Below, in pieces: positions 28,690 through 38,620 of a stretch of DNA of 64,000 nucleotides. The notes under the pieces are model-generated. The model was not told the origin of the DNA. It did no database searches and saw only the letters and a program-made list of their open reading frames with translations. The position numbers and the translations under genes are program-made. Source of the stretch: a virus. The stretch spans positions 85,599-149,598 of IMG/VR virus record IMGVR_UViG_3300022752_000022. One strand, written 5' to 3'. How positions within the stretch are numbered: position 1 is the stretch's first letter; every line of letters begins with the position of its first letter.

Positions 28690-29367
28690 ATGTTACCTAG
28701 TGATAGATTCTATACTAAAATTCAAAATAAAACTTTTAGATATCCTTTTTCAAGATGTGATGTTATCAATCGAAGCTATTCTCAAGCAATGCAAGATATA
28801 ATGATTCTTTCTTTAACAAAAGGTAAAACTAATGGCACATATCTTGAAATAGGATGTAACGTGCCTGACCATACAAATAACACTTATGTTATTGCTGAAC
28901 TTTATGGATGGAAAGGTATAAGTTTAGACTATTTGCAAGAAATGAAATTTCCATGGAAGGTTTTACGCCCAGAGAGCTACTTTGTGTGCGAAAATGCATT
29001 AACTGTAAATTACAATAAACTTTTAGGTGATTACTTTAAAGAAAATAAAACAATAGATTATCTTCAATTAGATGTTGATCCAAGTATCAATACATTAAAA
29101 ACTTTAGAAAGACTTCCAATGAAAGATTACAGATTTGGTTTTATTTCTTATGAAACAGACGTATACTTAGGAAATCAAAAAATTCGTGAGAAAAGCAGAA
29201 AAATCTTTAGTGATTTAGGCTATACTCTACTTGTCGGTGATGTGATTGTTGAAGGTGATAAACCGTATGAAGATTGGTGGGTTGATATAAATTTGGTTGA
29301 TTCTGAAATCGCAAATGATATTATTCATAGAAAAACTTCGCTGCCAGAAGAAATTTTGTTCGTCTAA
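28690..29367 (+). CDS. FkbM-type methyltransferase
   Basis: The 225-residue protein uses the ATG right after the previous stop region. It has NRSYSQAMQDIMILSL, YLEIGCNVPDHTNNTYVIAELYGWKGISLD (cut to its ends) and TIDYLQLDVDPS, the FkbM-family SAM-binding layout. Such enzymes O-methylate sugars in glycan clusters. It is the last gene of the glycan operon. Confidence 0.8.
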   Translation: MLPSDRFYTKIQNKTFRYPFSRCDVINRSYSQAMQDIMILSLTKGKTNGTYLEIGCNVPDHTNNTYVIAELYGWKGISLDYLQEMKFPWKVLRPESYFVCENALTVNYNKLLGDYFKENKTIDYLQLDVDPSINTLKTLERLPMKDYRFGFISYETDVYLGNQKIREKSRKIFSDLGYTLLVGDVIVEGDKPYEDWWVDINLVDSEIANDIIHRKTSLPEEILFV

Positions 29368-29399
29368 ATAAAAAATGTTTCACGTTACGGAGAGCAAAT

Positions 29400-29924
29400 A
29401 TGAAAACCTTACAGAAGGTTGTAGTTTTACTCTTTTCTCTAACTTTTTGTAAAGCGGTGTATGCGATTGATCCACAAACACTCTTGAAGAGCAAAGACGC
29501 AAGCAAAACAGACTTATACTGGATGGCACTCAATATATATCACGAAGCAGGAAATCAGCCATCAGTTGGTAAGATTGCTGTTGGTATGGTAGTTCTTAAT
29601 CGTTTAAGTGACAAGGAAAACAGATTTCCTAAAACAATCAAAGGAATTGTAACACAAAATTGTCAGTTCTCTTGGTATTGCATTGTAAAAGATCATAAAC
29701 CTAAGAACGATGACATGTGGAAACAATCATACAAAGTTGCAGAATTTCTCTTGACAAAATACAAAAAAGATGTTATGATAGACGTTGTAGAAGGTGCAAC
29801 ACACTTTCATGCGATATATGTGAAACCGCCGTGGATTAATACTGCGACAAAAGTTGTACAAATTGGTGATCACATTTTCTATCGTTGGGAAAAAGATGTC
29901 CAAAAAATCAAAATGCGAATCTAA
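29400..29924 (+). CDS. Secreted SleB-like cell-wall hydrolase (candidate endolysin)
   Basis: This 174-residue protein has a signal peptide (MKTLQKVVVLLFSLTFCKAVYA). The mature domain matches the Hydrolase_2/SleB family: LNIYHEAGNQPSVGKIAVGMVVLNRL with the catalytic Glu49, a CQFSWYC segment, and ATHFHAIYVKPPW. These enzymes cleave peptidoglycan glycan strands. An exported endolysin would need only signal-dependent secretion, and a holin-like protein is encoded at 38.6 kb. GGAG precedes the ATG. Confidence 0.85.
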   Translation: MKTLQKVVVLLFSLTFCKAVYAIDPQTLLKSKDASKTDLYWMALNIYHEAGNQPSVGKIAVGMVVLNRLSDKENRFPKTIKGIVTQNCQFSWYCIVKDHKPKNDDMWKQSYKVAEFLLTKYKKDVMIDVVEGATHFHAIYVKPPWINTATKVVQIGDHIFYRWEKDVQKIKMRI

Positions 29925-30174
29925 AGAAATGAATTTAAATATATTAACTGCTAAAGAATTTGAACGAAGCATTATTACCATTATGCGTGATAAAAAACCA
30001 ATCAGCATGATTGATGCCATTGTTTTATATTGTGAAGAGAGAAAAATTGAAGTTGAAACCGCAGCAGCACTAGTTTCTCCTCGTATGAAAAGCCGAATTG
30101 AAACTGAAGCGATTGATCTAAACATGATTGCAAGAAAAGCGAGATTACCAATTGACGAAGATGGAAGCTATTGA
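29896..30174 (+). CDS. 33: gp33-like late transcription coactivator
   Basis: The ATG at 29896 overlaps the hydrolase gene; the 92-residue product has a basic start and then LTAKEFERSIITIMRDKKPISMIDAIVLYCEERKIEVETAAALVS (cut to its ends), ending IDLNMIARKARLPI. This matches the gp33 protein of T4-like phages, which bridges RNA polymerase and the sliding clamp at late promoters. The TATAAATA promoters in this window fit that role. Confidence 0.85.
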   Translation: MSKKSKCESKEMNLNILTAKEFERSIITIMRDKKPISMIDAIVLYCEERKIEVETAAALVSPRMKSRIETEAIDLNMIARKARLPIDEDGSY

Positions 30175-30751
30175 AGCATACAGAATTTATTTAGCACTTA
30201 AACATCACTTTACACTTGACAATTACGATTATTTCAAGTACAATAAGAAGACTAAAGTTACACTGGATAGTTTTCTAAAACGAAAAGACAGAATATTTTT
30301 TGCTAAACTTGGTAATCGCAAAGACAAATATCTTGAAGACTTTCTTGTTGCAAACTTTCTATATCAGACAAATATCTGGGTTGGTGAACTTTTGTCTGAT
30401 GAATGTGAAGAGCGGTATAAAGAATGGAAAAGAAAACAAGAATCACTTTCTTACCATTTCAAATCAGAAATGGAGTTTATTTCTGAGTTAGATATTGATG
30501 AATTCAATAAATTATTTCAAACTATTAACGGAAATCATCCACGAATCATTCAAAAATATTTACACAAAGAAATCAGTATTGAATCGTTATGTATTTTAGA
30601 TTCAATACTAAAGTTTACACACAAATCTGACAAACTTTTATTTGATCCAATTTATACCGATATTAGTAAATTATGCAAAAAATACCAGCCATTCTTAAAA
30701 GTAGACATAGTGAAGCAAAAGCAGACGTTAAAGCAGTTAGTACAGAAATAA
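30161..30751 (+). CDS. 59: gp59-like helicase loader
   Basis: The ATG at 30161 overlaps gp33 by 14 bases. The 196-residue helical protein starts MEAIEAYRIYLALKHHFTLDNYDYFKYN and continues DSFLKRKDRIFFAKL, the hallmark of gp59. That protein binds gp32-coated forks and loads the gp41 helicase. T4 gp59 has 217 residues. The adjacent gp32 gene fits the known partnership. Confidence 0.9.
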   Translation: MEAIEAYRIYLALKHHFTLDNYDYFKYNKKTKVTLDSFLKRKDRIFFAKLGNRKDKYLEDFLVANFLYQTNIWVGELLSDECEERYKEWKRKQESLSYHFKSEMEFISELDIDEFNKLFQTINGNHPRIIQKYLHKEISIESLCILDSILKFTHKSDKLLFDPIYTDISKLCKKYQPFLKVDIVKQKQTLKQLVQK

Positions 30752-30846
30752 AAAAAGTTGTAAAAAGAAAAATTTGTGCTTTACTTATGCCAAAAAAGCA
30801 TGTAGAATTGCTATATACACATGTAGATAATGAAATATGTGGATAA
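30673..30846 (+). CDS. Possible small basic protein overlapping gp59
   Basis: A 57-residue frame (MQKIPAILKSRHSEAKADVK...) overlaps the last 79 bases of gp59. It fills part of the gap before gp32, but it lacks a clear SD. It may be a chance frame. Confidence 0.3.
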   Translation: MQKIPAILKSRHSEAKADVKAVSTEIKKVVKRKICALLMPKKHVELLYTHVDNEICG

Positions 30847-30903
30847 CAGTAATACACAAAGTAATATATTTTTTAATACATTTTAAATACGAGGTAATAC
30901 AAC

Positions 30904-31788
30904 ATGGCAAATTCATTCGCTGATCTTAAAAAATCACGCACCCAAGCACTGGAAAAACTTTCAGGCGAACTCTCAAAGTTGACTGACAAAGAGAGTAGCA
31001 AAAAATCATATGAAGATGATCGATTCTGGAAACCAACTGTTGACAAAGCAGGCAACGGCATGGCGACGATTCGATTTCTGCCTTCACCTGAGGGTGAAGA
31101 TATGCCCTGGATTCAAATCTTTTCTCATTCCATTCAGGGACCCACGGGTCAATGGTTGATCGATAATTGTTTGACAACAATTAACAAAAAGTGTCCTGTG
31201 TGCGAACACAACACCGTTCTCTGGAATTCAGGTATTGAAGCAAATAAAGAGATTGTTCGCAAACAAAAGCGGAAACTTCAGTATATCTCTAACATCTATG
31301 TTGTTAAAGATCCGAGCAATCCTGACAATGATGGTAAAGTTTTTCTCTTCAAATTCGGAAAGAAAATTTTTGATAAATTGAATGACTTGATGAATCCTGA
31401 ATTTGAAGATGAAACACCCGTCAATCCTTTTGACTTGTGGGAAGGCGCAAACTTCAAATTGAAGATTCGTAAAGTTGAAGGTTATCAAAATTATGATAAA
31501 TCAGAATTTGATAGCCCAAGCCCGCTTTCAAAAGATGATGATGATCTTGAACGCATTTGGAAATCCGAATACAAACTCGGTGAGTTTCTAGATCATACAA
31601 ACTTCAAATCGTATGATCAAATCAAAGAACGTTTAAATGTTGTCTTGGGAATTGCTGGTGCAACTGTTGCTGTTGCTGCTACATCAATTGAAAGGCCTGT
31701 TACAAAATCTGCACCAATCGCAAAGATTGCCGAAGACGATGATGATGAAGACTTGAGCTATTTTGAAAAATTAGCTGAAGATGATTGA
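30904..31788 (+). CDS. 32: gp32-like single-stranded DNA-binding protein
   Basis: This 294-residue protein matches gp32. The basic N-terminus (1-20, SFADLKKSRTQALEKLSGEL) is for cooperativity. The OB-fold core has the zinc site (H75, C89, C97 and C100 in CPVC), and MATIRFLPSPEG and KFKIRK-like strands follow. The acidic C-terminal tail (DDDDEDLSYFEKLAEDD) recruits partners such as gp59. It coats single-stranded DNA in replication and recombination. A strong terminator follows. Confidence 0.95.
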   Translation: MANSFADLKKSRTQALEKLSGELSKLTDKESSKKSYEDDRFWKPTVDKAGNGMATIRFLPSPEGEDMPWIQIFSHSIQGPTGQWLIDNCLTTINKKCPVCEHNTVLWNSGIEANKEIVRKQKRKLQYISNIYVVKDPSNPDNDGKVFLFKFGKKIFDKLNDLMNPEFEDETPVNPFDLWEGANFKLKIRKVEGYQNYDKSEFDSPSPLSKDDDDLERIWKSEYKLGEFLDHTNFKSYDQIKERLNVVLGIAGATVAVAATSIERPVTKSAPIAKIAEDDDDEDLSYFEKLAEDD

Positions 31789-31821
31789 TTAATTTCTCCT
31801 TGGTTCCCATAGTGGTACTTT

Positions 31822-31847
31822 AGGTGACAGAAATGTCACCTTTTTTT
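31822..31847 (+). terminator. Rho-independent terminator after gp32
   Basis: AGGTGACA (31822-31829), loop GAAA and TGTCACCT (31834-31841) are followed by TTTTTT. It ends the gp59-gp32 transcript just before the convergent minus-strand tail operon. Confidence 0.92.
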
Positions 31848-31895
31848 ATCTATTTGTCGTTGCACACGGCTTGTTATCTGATTTGCGTTATTCCG

Positions 31896-34800
31896 TCACG
31901 GAATCATTTCATAAGCTGTTCTACCATATCTTTGAGATTCGTCTACTGAATTATTATTAATTATTGTCGTGTTGTTATTAACATTTCCGCTATTTACGAC
32001 AGCAGAATTATTATTTATTGCCGCACCTTGTGCTAAAACTGAACTAACAGTTTCTAATGCATACCCCTTTGCTGCTGAAATTTCCTCGGCTGAAACGCTA
32101 AATGTTGGAGCATTTTTCGCCACATCTACACCATATTCGTTTTGATATCTTTTAACATCATCTATTGTAAAACCACTACCCCTTTGTAAATTTAAAGTTG
32201 GTAATATTTTAGGTGTTGGTAAACCGGCACCCTCCATCAACTGTTTATATTTGACTGGATCTCCCGATGCTCTTAAAACATTTTCTGCATCCTGTTGCGT
32301 TATCTTATAGCCATTTTTTGATAAAAGAATTATGTCTGAAAGAGGAAATTTATCCAGTAACATGCTTGGTGTAATACTATTATCATTAAACCACTGAGCT
32401 TTTTCACGCAGAGTCATTTTTTTCCAGTCAAGTCCTCCAGGAACATAATTTCCCGTAGAATCACGAGTAACGCCATTCGGAACTGATATTATTCTACCAT
32501 CACCCGGCATAATATAAAATCCCCAAGATTTATTAATATCCAATACTTCTTGCTCACTCCAGTTGTTTTTGGTTAGAGGATTAAAAAACTTGACGGGCCC
32601 ACTTACTTCCATCAGTGCGCTATCTAACTGATCAACATCATATTGACTAAAACCAAGAGATTGTCTAAGATCGTCTCCGGTAAATCCATTACTTGAATAC
32701 CATAGAGCCCGCTGCGACAAATCCATAGTATTCCAATTTATAGGAAGTTCAAAAGTTTTTTTGAGTCTCTTATTTTCTATCGTTCCGCGTTTTAATGTGC
32801 TGCTATTCTGTGCAACTGACGTTGTTGGTGCAACTGACGTTGTTGGTACAACTGACGTTGTTGGTGCTGCTGATTTCGATAATCCACCGTCTGTTACACC
32901 AACACCGTCAGTTGCACCGAAGAAATACATTTTTATCTCCGGCGGAGTACCGGGCAGCGGTTTATAGGTAGCCGATAACGCTCTTTTTCTTGTGGATGGA
33001 TCTTGCAGTTCAACAAACTCTTCTGTATTCTCTTGAATTTTGGAAAGAGGCTGCGTATTGTCTGCTATTTTTTGAATATTTTCTGTTATACTTTTACCGA
33101 AACTAACAGGTATTGTTTTTCCATCAGGCAGCGGAACGACAGCTTCAGTGCCATGAAGAATCGCTGGATAACCGGAATCTGGGCCAGAAAGAATTCCTCC
33201 AGTTTTTCCTTGTGGCACTTTTGGTCCACTAATGCTTGAAACTTTACCTTCTTTATCTATACTAATTTGAAAAATATCATTACTAAGCCTTGTGAGTACA
33301 GTTCCTTGTGTTGACTGATATTCAGGATTATACATAAAGTCGCCAATTTTTAGCGATGAACCATAATTGGTCCACCATTCATTGGCAATCTGTGCGGTGT
33401 CCTTGCCGGTAGTATTGCCGGTAGAATTGCGATTAATTTGATAATTCATTAAAGCACTATAAGCGCCGCTCGGCTGATTCGCCCGCGCATAATCCCTCGC
33501 ATTTCTATCCTCTTCCTCAGACCAATTATAAGTTCCATATAAATTTTGCTGCTGGCTTGTTTTAGCATTATTTCCTGTTGGCGTCACCGGAGATGATGAT
33601 GTTACTTGCACTTGTAACTGCTTATTAAGAAAACCTTTTGTATATTTTTCAATGTTCGCTAGACTATCAACTATTTTAACTATTGGATCTTCAGGATCAG
33701 CGTCAGAAGATGTCGTAGATGACGCCCGTGCGGGACCAGAAGAAACGCTTCCTGGTTCACCCTTCATAATTTTTAATATATCAGATAGTGAAGAGAGGAA
33801 TTTTGAATTTTTTTCAATAGATTTTAATAACTTAGCTGATTTTTCAATATTTTCAGAATCATCTTTAGTTGTATCATCAATAATTGATTTGCCACTGAAT
33901 TTAACGGGTATTGTTTTTCCATCAGGAAGTGGAACGACAGCTTCAGTGCCATGGAGAACCGCTGGATAACCTTTTTCTGATCCCGAAAATACACCACCAC
34001 TCTTAGCTTTAATAACTGCGTTACCTTCTCTATCATAACCAACAATTTTTAAATTCTCTTCTTCTTGATATTTTCCTGTTTTTACATTGAAAACTTTTCG
34101 TGCGTAGTAATTTGTGCCACCGGCGTCTTCGCCACTTCCTATGTAATCTTCTTTATACGCTTCTTTAACTGCTGTTGATCCAGTAAATCCAGCAGCAGTA
34201 GCATACTTACTAAAATCTACTACATTACCTTGTAGATCAACTGCTTGGCCCTCTTTATTATATCCAAAGATTAATGGACTTTCTTCATCAACCATTGAAT
34301 CCAGCGCAGCATTGTAAACTTGTCTAGGAACATACATACCAGGCATAGAACCGCCTTCAGGATCGTAACCGCCACCATCATAACCGGCTTCTCTAAACTT
34401 TGCTTGGAACTTATTTGCAAACGTTTGGCCAGTAACTGTTTTAACTTCTTCACCTGTGCCAATAACATTGCCAGTTTCAAGTTCAGGTTTCGTTAATTTA
34501 CTTACAGACGCTTTTGCTGTTTTTGCTTTGTCTGCTGCTGTCTGTTCAGTCATTGCAGTCAATAGAGCATCTGCCATTGAATTAAATACTTCTTTTTTAC
34601 TTATATCTTCAATTGGCGCTTTCCATATTTCTTTATCACCGTGTTTTCTAACAGTACCGTTACCAACAAACAGATATGCTGTTTTAGCTTTCCCATGCAA
34701 TTCAAGAACAAAATAATCGTATGCTAAAGGACCACCACCAAGAGTAAGTTGAACTCTTTTGACCATTGCAAAAAGCATAATACCTATTTTTTGAGCGCCA

Positions 34801-37800
34801 GTATACATCTCATCTGGTGTTTTATTGCCAGAATCAATAGCACCGCCCGCAGTGGGATCACTATTACCGTTTACATAAATTGCCCAAGTAACTCTTGGAT
34901 CTGCTTTACTACCACCTATGAAGCTTCCTAAGAAACTTCCTACAATTGGTCCAAGTGGTCCTAGCCACGGAGTTAAGAATGTTCCTAGATATCCACCGAG
35001 TGCTGAACCCGCAGCACCTAAAATGTCGCCTTGGAAAAGTTTAATGATTGCGCCAGCATAAGGAAGAATCCCACCTGCGCTAGCTGCTAAATCTCCAAAA
35101 ACGCTTGATCCTGCTGATGCTATAGCATCACCGCCAATATCATATGCAACGCCAGCAACGGTACTAGCATCTATAGCTGCTGCACTTAAAATCGCAGATT
35201 CTGCCGCTGTGCCAATATACGAATCTAGTGCTTCTACTGCATTGAAAGTTGCATCATCGGCTATATCATATACTGCACTAGAGGCCGCCGCGCCCGTATT
35301 TCCAAATATTGACGTTGTTCCAGGTTCTATATAACCCGTTAAATCAGTCGTCGCTGTTGTGGTTCCAAAATCATTGTACGGAGTTAAAATGCCAGTTGAA
35401 GTCGGCATCGTTATATTCGTCCCTGGACCAGCTAATCCGACTTCGCCTGGACCATAGCCGGATGGACCACCAGTCTTAAATGGATTAAGATTACTAAAAT
35501 CTCCAGTTTTGAGTGCTGTAGTAAGCCCTGTATCTTTTCCTAAAAATTTACTTGCAACATCACCGTAACCTAATGCGCCCGCACCAAATTGTAAACCACT
35601 CTTTATGAGGTAATTTGCGCCCTGTTGTGCTGCAAGTTTAACATAAGGATTCTTTATATTTTTTGTAAGTGCATATGCTGCATAATTTGTAGCTAAATTT
35701 CCACCAACTTTCATTCCTGTGTTCAGAATAGCGTCACCCCACGACATTTCTCCTGACCATGCTTTTCCTAAATCTTCAAAGAAACCGCCACCACCAAACA
35801 TACCTCCACCAGTTCCACCACCCATACCGCTGAATAAACTTGCAAGTAAATTAAATCCCCATTGCAGTATTCCACCTAAGCCACCGCCGCCCATCAAACT
35901 ACCCATCACATTCGCTAATCCACCACCAACTGAGTTGAAAACATTACTTAAACCGGTTCCTAGTTGGTTAAAAAATCCTTCTTGTTGATTTGTTGCTGTT
36001 TCAGAAAAGTTTTCATGAGCTTTTAAAACGTTTGCATCACGGCGCGTCATCGGAAGACCGTCGTAAGTCGTAACTTTGTTTAAATTGTTTGCGCCAACGG
36101 GAGCATATCCATAAATATTTGTATCTTGAGATGATTTAGAGCCAAAAAGAAAATCTAATATACCGCCGCGGCCCTGTGCTTGCGAAGCGGAGCCTGGAAT
36201 CATGCCCATTGCACCGCCTAAAATTCCACTAAAATATTTTCCTGGATCAATTCGCCCAGTTATGAAATTTGTCAACTCTGCAATTTGATTAGTTGGTGAA
36301 GCACCAGGACCCAATGTACCAAATAAACTTGGAAATTCTTTTTGTAGGAATGCTAATCCTGAGGTTGCGCCTGTAGGAATTCCAAGCATTGAATAGATTG
36401 CTTGTTCACGACCAAGTTTTCTTTGCGCTTTTGCTTCTTTACCCCTACCTTTTGTAAGGATGTTTCCTAAAACTTGCTGAAAGCTATAAGGCTTACTATC
36501 ATCAAAACCTAACATTGAACCAAGTGCATTTGCACCTTTATCCAAAATTAAACTGCCAGCTTGAGAAAATATGTTTGCGTATTGACCACCAAACTGCTTA
36601 CCGAAAATTTTATTCGCCGTTGGTGTTATTTTTTTCTGAAGATCAATGTATTGAGAGATTCTATTTCCTAAGAATCCTGGGCGCCTATCTCTTTCTGTTT
36701 CCCTTGCTATACCACTTGGTATACCTCTTGGAAATATCGCTTTAGTGATGGTTGTTTTAATTAAGTCGTTAGTTGTTTTTTCAAACTGCTCTGTTAAACT
36801 TTTTTGTCTTTTCTGATAGTATTCTGAAAATTGATCTTGTTTTGGTGGAATTTCTTTTCCAAGCACTGCCAATTTAAAACTACGGGAGTTAGTTTCTAAA
36901 TTTTTGTTTTGATTTTCAATACCTTTAGCAGTTATTTTAGTATTTACTGCAATTTCTTTTGAAAATTTTACAATATCTAACAGCGGATCTTCTAAAAGAA
37001 GTGTTCCTCTTCCGATCGGAGCCACTGGATATCTTGCTGAAAGTCTAGATGTCTCATCTCCAGTATCTATTGATGCGCCTGGATATCTTGCTGAAAGTCT
37101 AGATGTCTCATCTCCAGTATCTATTGATGCGCCTGGATATCTTGCTGAAAGTCTAGATGTCTCATCTCCAGTATCTAAAACTCTTGATGTTGGCCCATCT
37201 GATCCACCACCGCCAGGTGGTGGAGGTGGTCCTGAACCATATCGCTGTGCTGAGCCTCTATTATCACCGTAAAAATATTGAACCGCTTTTTTACCGCCTT
37301 CCATTTCTGTGATTGCTCTTGCAATCGCAGGTATATCTTTTGGCGTTAATTTTTTATCAGGAGGAATACCAGTTTTTTCTGAAACAAAATTAATATAACT
37401 TTTAACGTCATTTTTATCACTTTTAGGTGCATATACAGGTATTATTTTTTCAATGGTATCAAGTTTTTTATATCCAGCTGCCTGTGATTTTCCTGTTAAA
37501 TAAAGATACAACTGCCTCTCTAATGCGCTTACACCCTCTTGTGGTGTTTTATATGTTTGAAATCCTGTGTTTGCGCCGGGAGATCTCATAGCACCAGGAT
37601 TATTTTGACGTACATTCAGAGGAACTTTTTCTCCTGACTTAAACATCGATTTTGTGTCATGTTCACCAGAACCTGAACCATATCGCTGTGCTGAGCCTTT
37701 ATCTGAAGAAGGCGGCTCATCCCAACCACCCCACTTGGGACTTTTCCACCAATCTTTAATATCTTTTATAAATTCAGGAACTTCTAATATCGCACCTATT

Positions 37801-38615
37801 GCTAGTCCTGCCCAACCCAAAACTCTTGCTATACTTCCTAAACCTTTTAAAATTCCACCGCCTCCACTAGGTAAATCGGGTGGCGATGGAATTTTCTGAT
37901 TTGGAAATTGTATTACTTTACCAGGCGGCTTTGGTGGTTGTTGTGGTTTTGGTTGAGTTGATGGCGCAGGCTGAGGTATTGGTGATGTTGTTGGAGCAGG
38001 CGCTCTAGGCTGCGATGGAGGTGTTGGAGGTGTTCTTCCTGATGGACCACCTGGTAAAGGAATTCTGTTTAATACGGATCTACCGAGACCGTAAGCTGCG
38101 GCAGCTTCCGCTACTCTTTTAAGAACATCAGGTGTTATAACATTTGATAATAATTTTCCAAAAAATCCGGAGTCTTTATCACCATCAACACCAAATTGCC
38201 CACCCATTGATCTGCCCTGCAACTTTTTAATTGCATCAATCAGTTCTTTATCACGAAGTGCTTTTTCTCTTTCGTTCTCTTCAGTAAATGCTGCTGCTGC
38301 ATTTGCTCTTTGTTCCGCTTTTGCAGCAAATCTTATTTGATTTGATAAATTTGCATTCACAGCACGAAGCTGTTTTACCATTTCAAGACTTATAACATTA
38401 TTAGTTCTCTGTTCTCTGACGGATTCAACTTCCGCTATTGCTTCTTTATCTTTTGATCCAGCATATTTTTTAAGGGTTGAAGCAAATCCAACAGCACCAG
38501 TTAATGCTGGCATTTCTGAAAGGACTGCCTGTTTAGCACCTCTAGCAAATCCTGAAACAGTTTCTGAACTTTTTTCGGCAGCGAGTTTACCTAATGCTGC
38601 TGCGTAATTAGCCAT
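31896..38615 (-). CDS. Tail tape-measure protein with peptidoglycan-hydrolase-like domain
   Basis: This 2239-residue protein is by far the largest in the operon and lies directly beside the tail chaperone genes, as tape measures do. Its N-terminus is helical. Residues about 170-260 are Pro/Gly-rich. Residues about 330-450 (NNPGAMRSPGANTGFQTY ... AITEMEGG) look like a virion-associated muramidase or transglycosylase domain. Around 1185-1235 is a Gly-rich hydrophobic stretch that could insert in the inner membrane. The motif GYPAxLHGTEAVVPLPDG, common in tape measures, occurs twice (about 1555 and 1818). An 18-residue unit (DTGDETSRLSARYPGASI) is tandemly repeated near residue 500. It would set tail length and help DNA entry. 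Confidence 0.82.
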   Translation of the reverse strand: MANYAAALGKLAAEKSSETVSGFARGAKQAVLSEMPALTGAVGFASTLKKYAGSKDKEAIAEVESVREQRTNNVISLEMVKQLRAVNANLSNQIRFAAKAEQRANAAAAFTEENEREKALRDKELIDAIKKLQGRSMGGQFGVDGDKDSGFFGKLLSNVITPDVLKRVAEAAAAYGLGRSVLNRIPLPGGPSGRTPPTPPSQPRAPAPTTSPIPQPAPSTQPKPQQPPKPPGKVIQFPNQKIPSPPDLPSGGGGILKGLGSIARVLGWAGLAIGAILEVPEFIKDIKDWWKSPKWGGWDEPPSSDKGSAQRYGSGSGEHDTKSMFKSGEKVPLNVRQNNPGAMRSPGANTGFQTYKTPQEGVSALERQLYLYLTGKSQAAGYKKLDTIEKIIPVYAPKSDKNDVKSYINFVSEKTGIPPDKKLTPKDIPAIARAITEMEGGKKAVQYFYGDNRGSAQRYGSGPPPPPGGGGSDGPTSRVLDTGDETSRLSARYPGASIDTGDETSRLSARYPGASIDTGDETSRLSARYPVAPIGRGTLLLEDPLLDIVKFSKEIAVNTKITAKGIENQNKNLETNSRSFKLAVLGKEIPPKQDQFSEYYQKRQKSLTEQFEKTTNDLIKTTITKAIFPRGIPSGIARETERDRRPGFLGNRISQYIDLQKKITPTANKIFGKQFGGQYANIFSQAGSLILDKGANALGSMLGFDDSKPYSFQQVLGNILTKGRGKEAKAQRKLGREQAIYSMLGIPTGATSGLAFLQKEFPSLFGTLGPGASPTNQIAELTNFITGRIDPGKYFSGILGGAMGMIPGSASQAQGRGGILDFLFGSKSSQDTNIYGYAPVGANNLNKVTTYDGLPMTRRDANVLKAHENFSETATNQQEGFFNQLGTGLSNVFNSVGGGLANVMGSLMGGGGLGGILQWGFNLLASLFSGMGGGTGGGMFGGGGFFEDLGKAWSGEMSWGDAILNTGMKVGGNLATNYAAYALTKNIKNPYVKLAAQQGANYLIKSGLQFGAGALGYGDVASKFLGKDTGLTTALKTGDFSNLNPFKTGGPSGYGPGEVGLAGPGTNITMPTSTGILTPYNDFGTTTATTDLTGYIEPGTTSIFGNTGAAASSAVYDIADDATFNAVEALDSYIGTAAESAILSAAAIDASTVAGVAYDIGGDAIASAGSSVFGDLAASAGGILPYAGAIIKLFQGDILGAAGSALGGYLGTFLTPWLGPLGPIVGSFLGSFIGGSKADPRVTWAIYVNGNSDPTAGGAIDSGNKTPDEMYTGAQKIGIMLFAMVKRVQLTLGGGPLAYDYFVLELHGKAKTAYLFVGNGTVRKHGDKEIWKAPIEDISKKEVFNSMADALLTAMTEQTAADKAKTAKASVSKLTKPELETGNVIGTGEEVKTVTGQTFANKFQAKFREAGYDGGGYDPEGGSMPGMYVPRQVYNAALDSMVDEESPLIFGYNKEGQAVDLQGNVVDFSKYATAAGFTGSTAVKEAYKEDYIGSGEDAGGTNYYARKVFNVKTGKYQEEENLKIVGYDREGNAVIKAKSGGVFSGSEKGYPAVLHGTEAVVPLPDGKTIPVKFSGKSIIDDTTKDDSENIEKSAKLLKSIEKNSKFLSSLSDILKIMKGEPGSVSSGPARASSTTSSDADPEDPIVKIVDSLANIEKYTKGFLNKQLQVQVTSSSPVTPTGNNAKTSQQQNLYGTYNWSEEEDRNARDYARANQPSGAYSALMNYQINRNSTGNTTGKDTAQIANEWWTNYGSSLKIGDFMYNPEYQSTQGTVLTRLSNDIFQISIDKEGKVSSISGPKVPQGKTGGILSGPDSGYPAILHGTEAVVPLPDGKTIPVSFGKSITENIQKIADNTQPLSKIQENTEEFVELQDPSTRKRALSATYKPLPGTPPEIKMYFFGATDGVGVTDGGLSKSAAPTTSVVPTTSVAPTTSVAQNSSTLKRGTIENKRLKKTFELPINWNTMDLSQRALWYSSNGFTGDDLRQSLGFSQYDVDQLDSALMEVSGPVKFFNPLTKNNWSEQEVLDINKSWGFYIMPGDGRIISVPNGVTRDSTGNYVPGGLDWKKMTLREKAQWFNDNSITPSMLLDKFPLSDIILLSKNGYKITQQDAENVLRASGDPVKYKQLMEGAGLPTPKILPTLNLQRGSGFTIDDVKRYQNEYGVDVAKNAPTFSVSAEEISAAKGYALETVSSVLAQGAAINNNSAVVNSGNVNNNTTIINNNSVDESQRYGRTAYEMIP
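32813..32866 (-). repeat. 18-bp tandem repeat in tape-measure gene
   Basis: CAACTGACGTTGTTGGTG is repeated three times with minor changes, encoding an APTTSV-type linker. Such short repeats often vary in copy number by slippage. Confidence 0.75.
37027..37176 (-). repeat. 54-bp tandem repeat in tape-measure gene
   Basis: Two full 54-bp units (37027-37080, 37081-37134) and a 42-bp partial third are essentially identical. They encode DTGDETSRLSARYPGASI. Near identity at the DNA level implies recent expansion. Confidence 0.9.
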
Positions 38616-38620
38616 GAGTA

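Noticed and set aside
31890-31910. Terminator for the minus-strand tail operon from ATTCCG/CGGAAT
   Set aside because: The hairpin is short and has no T-run on the minus-strand side.
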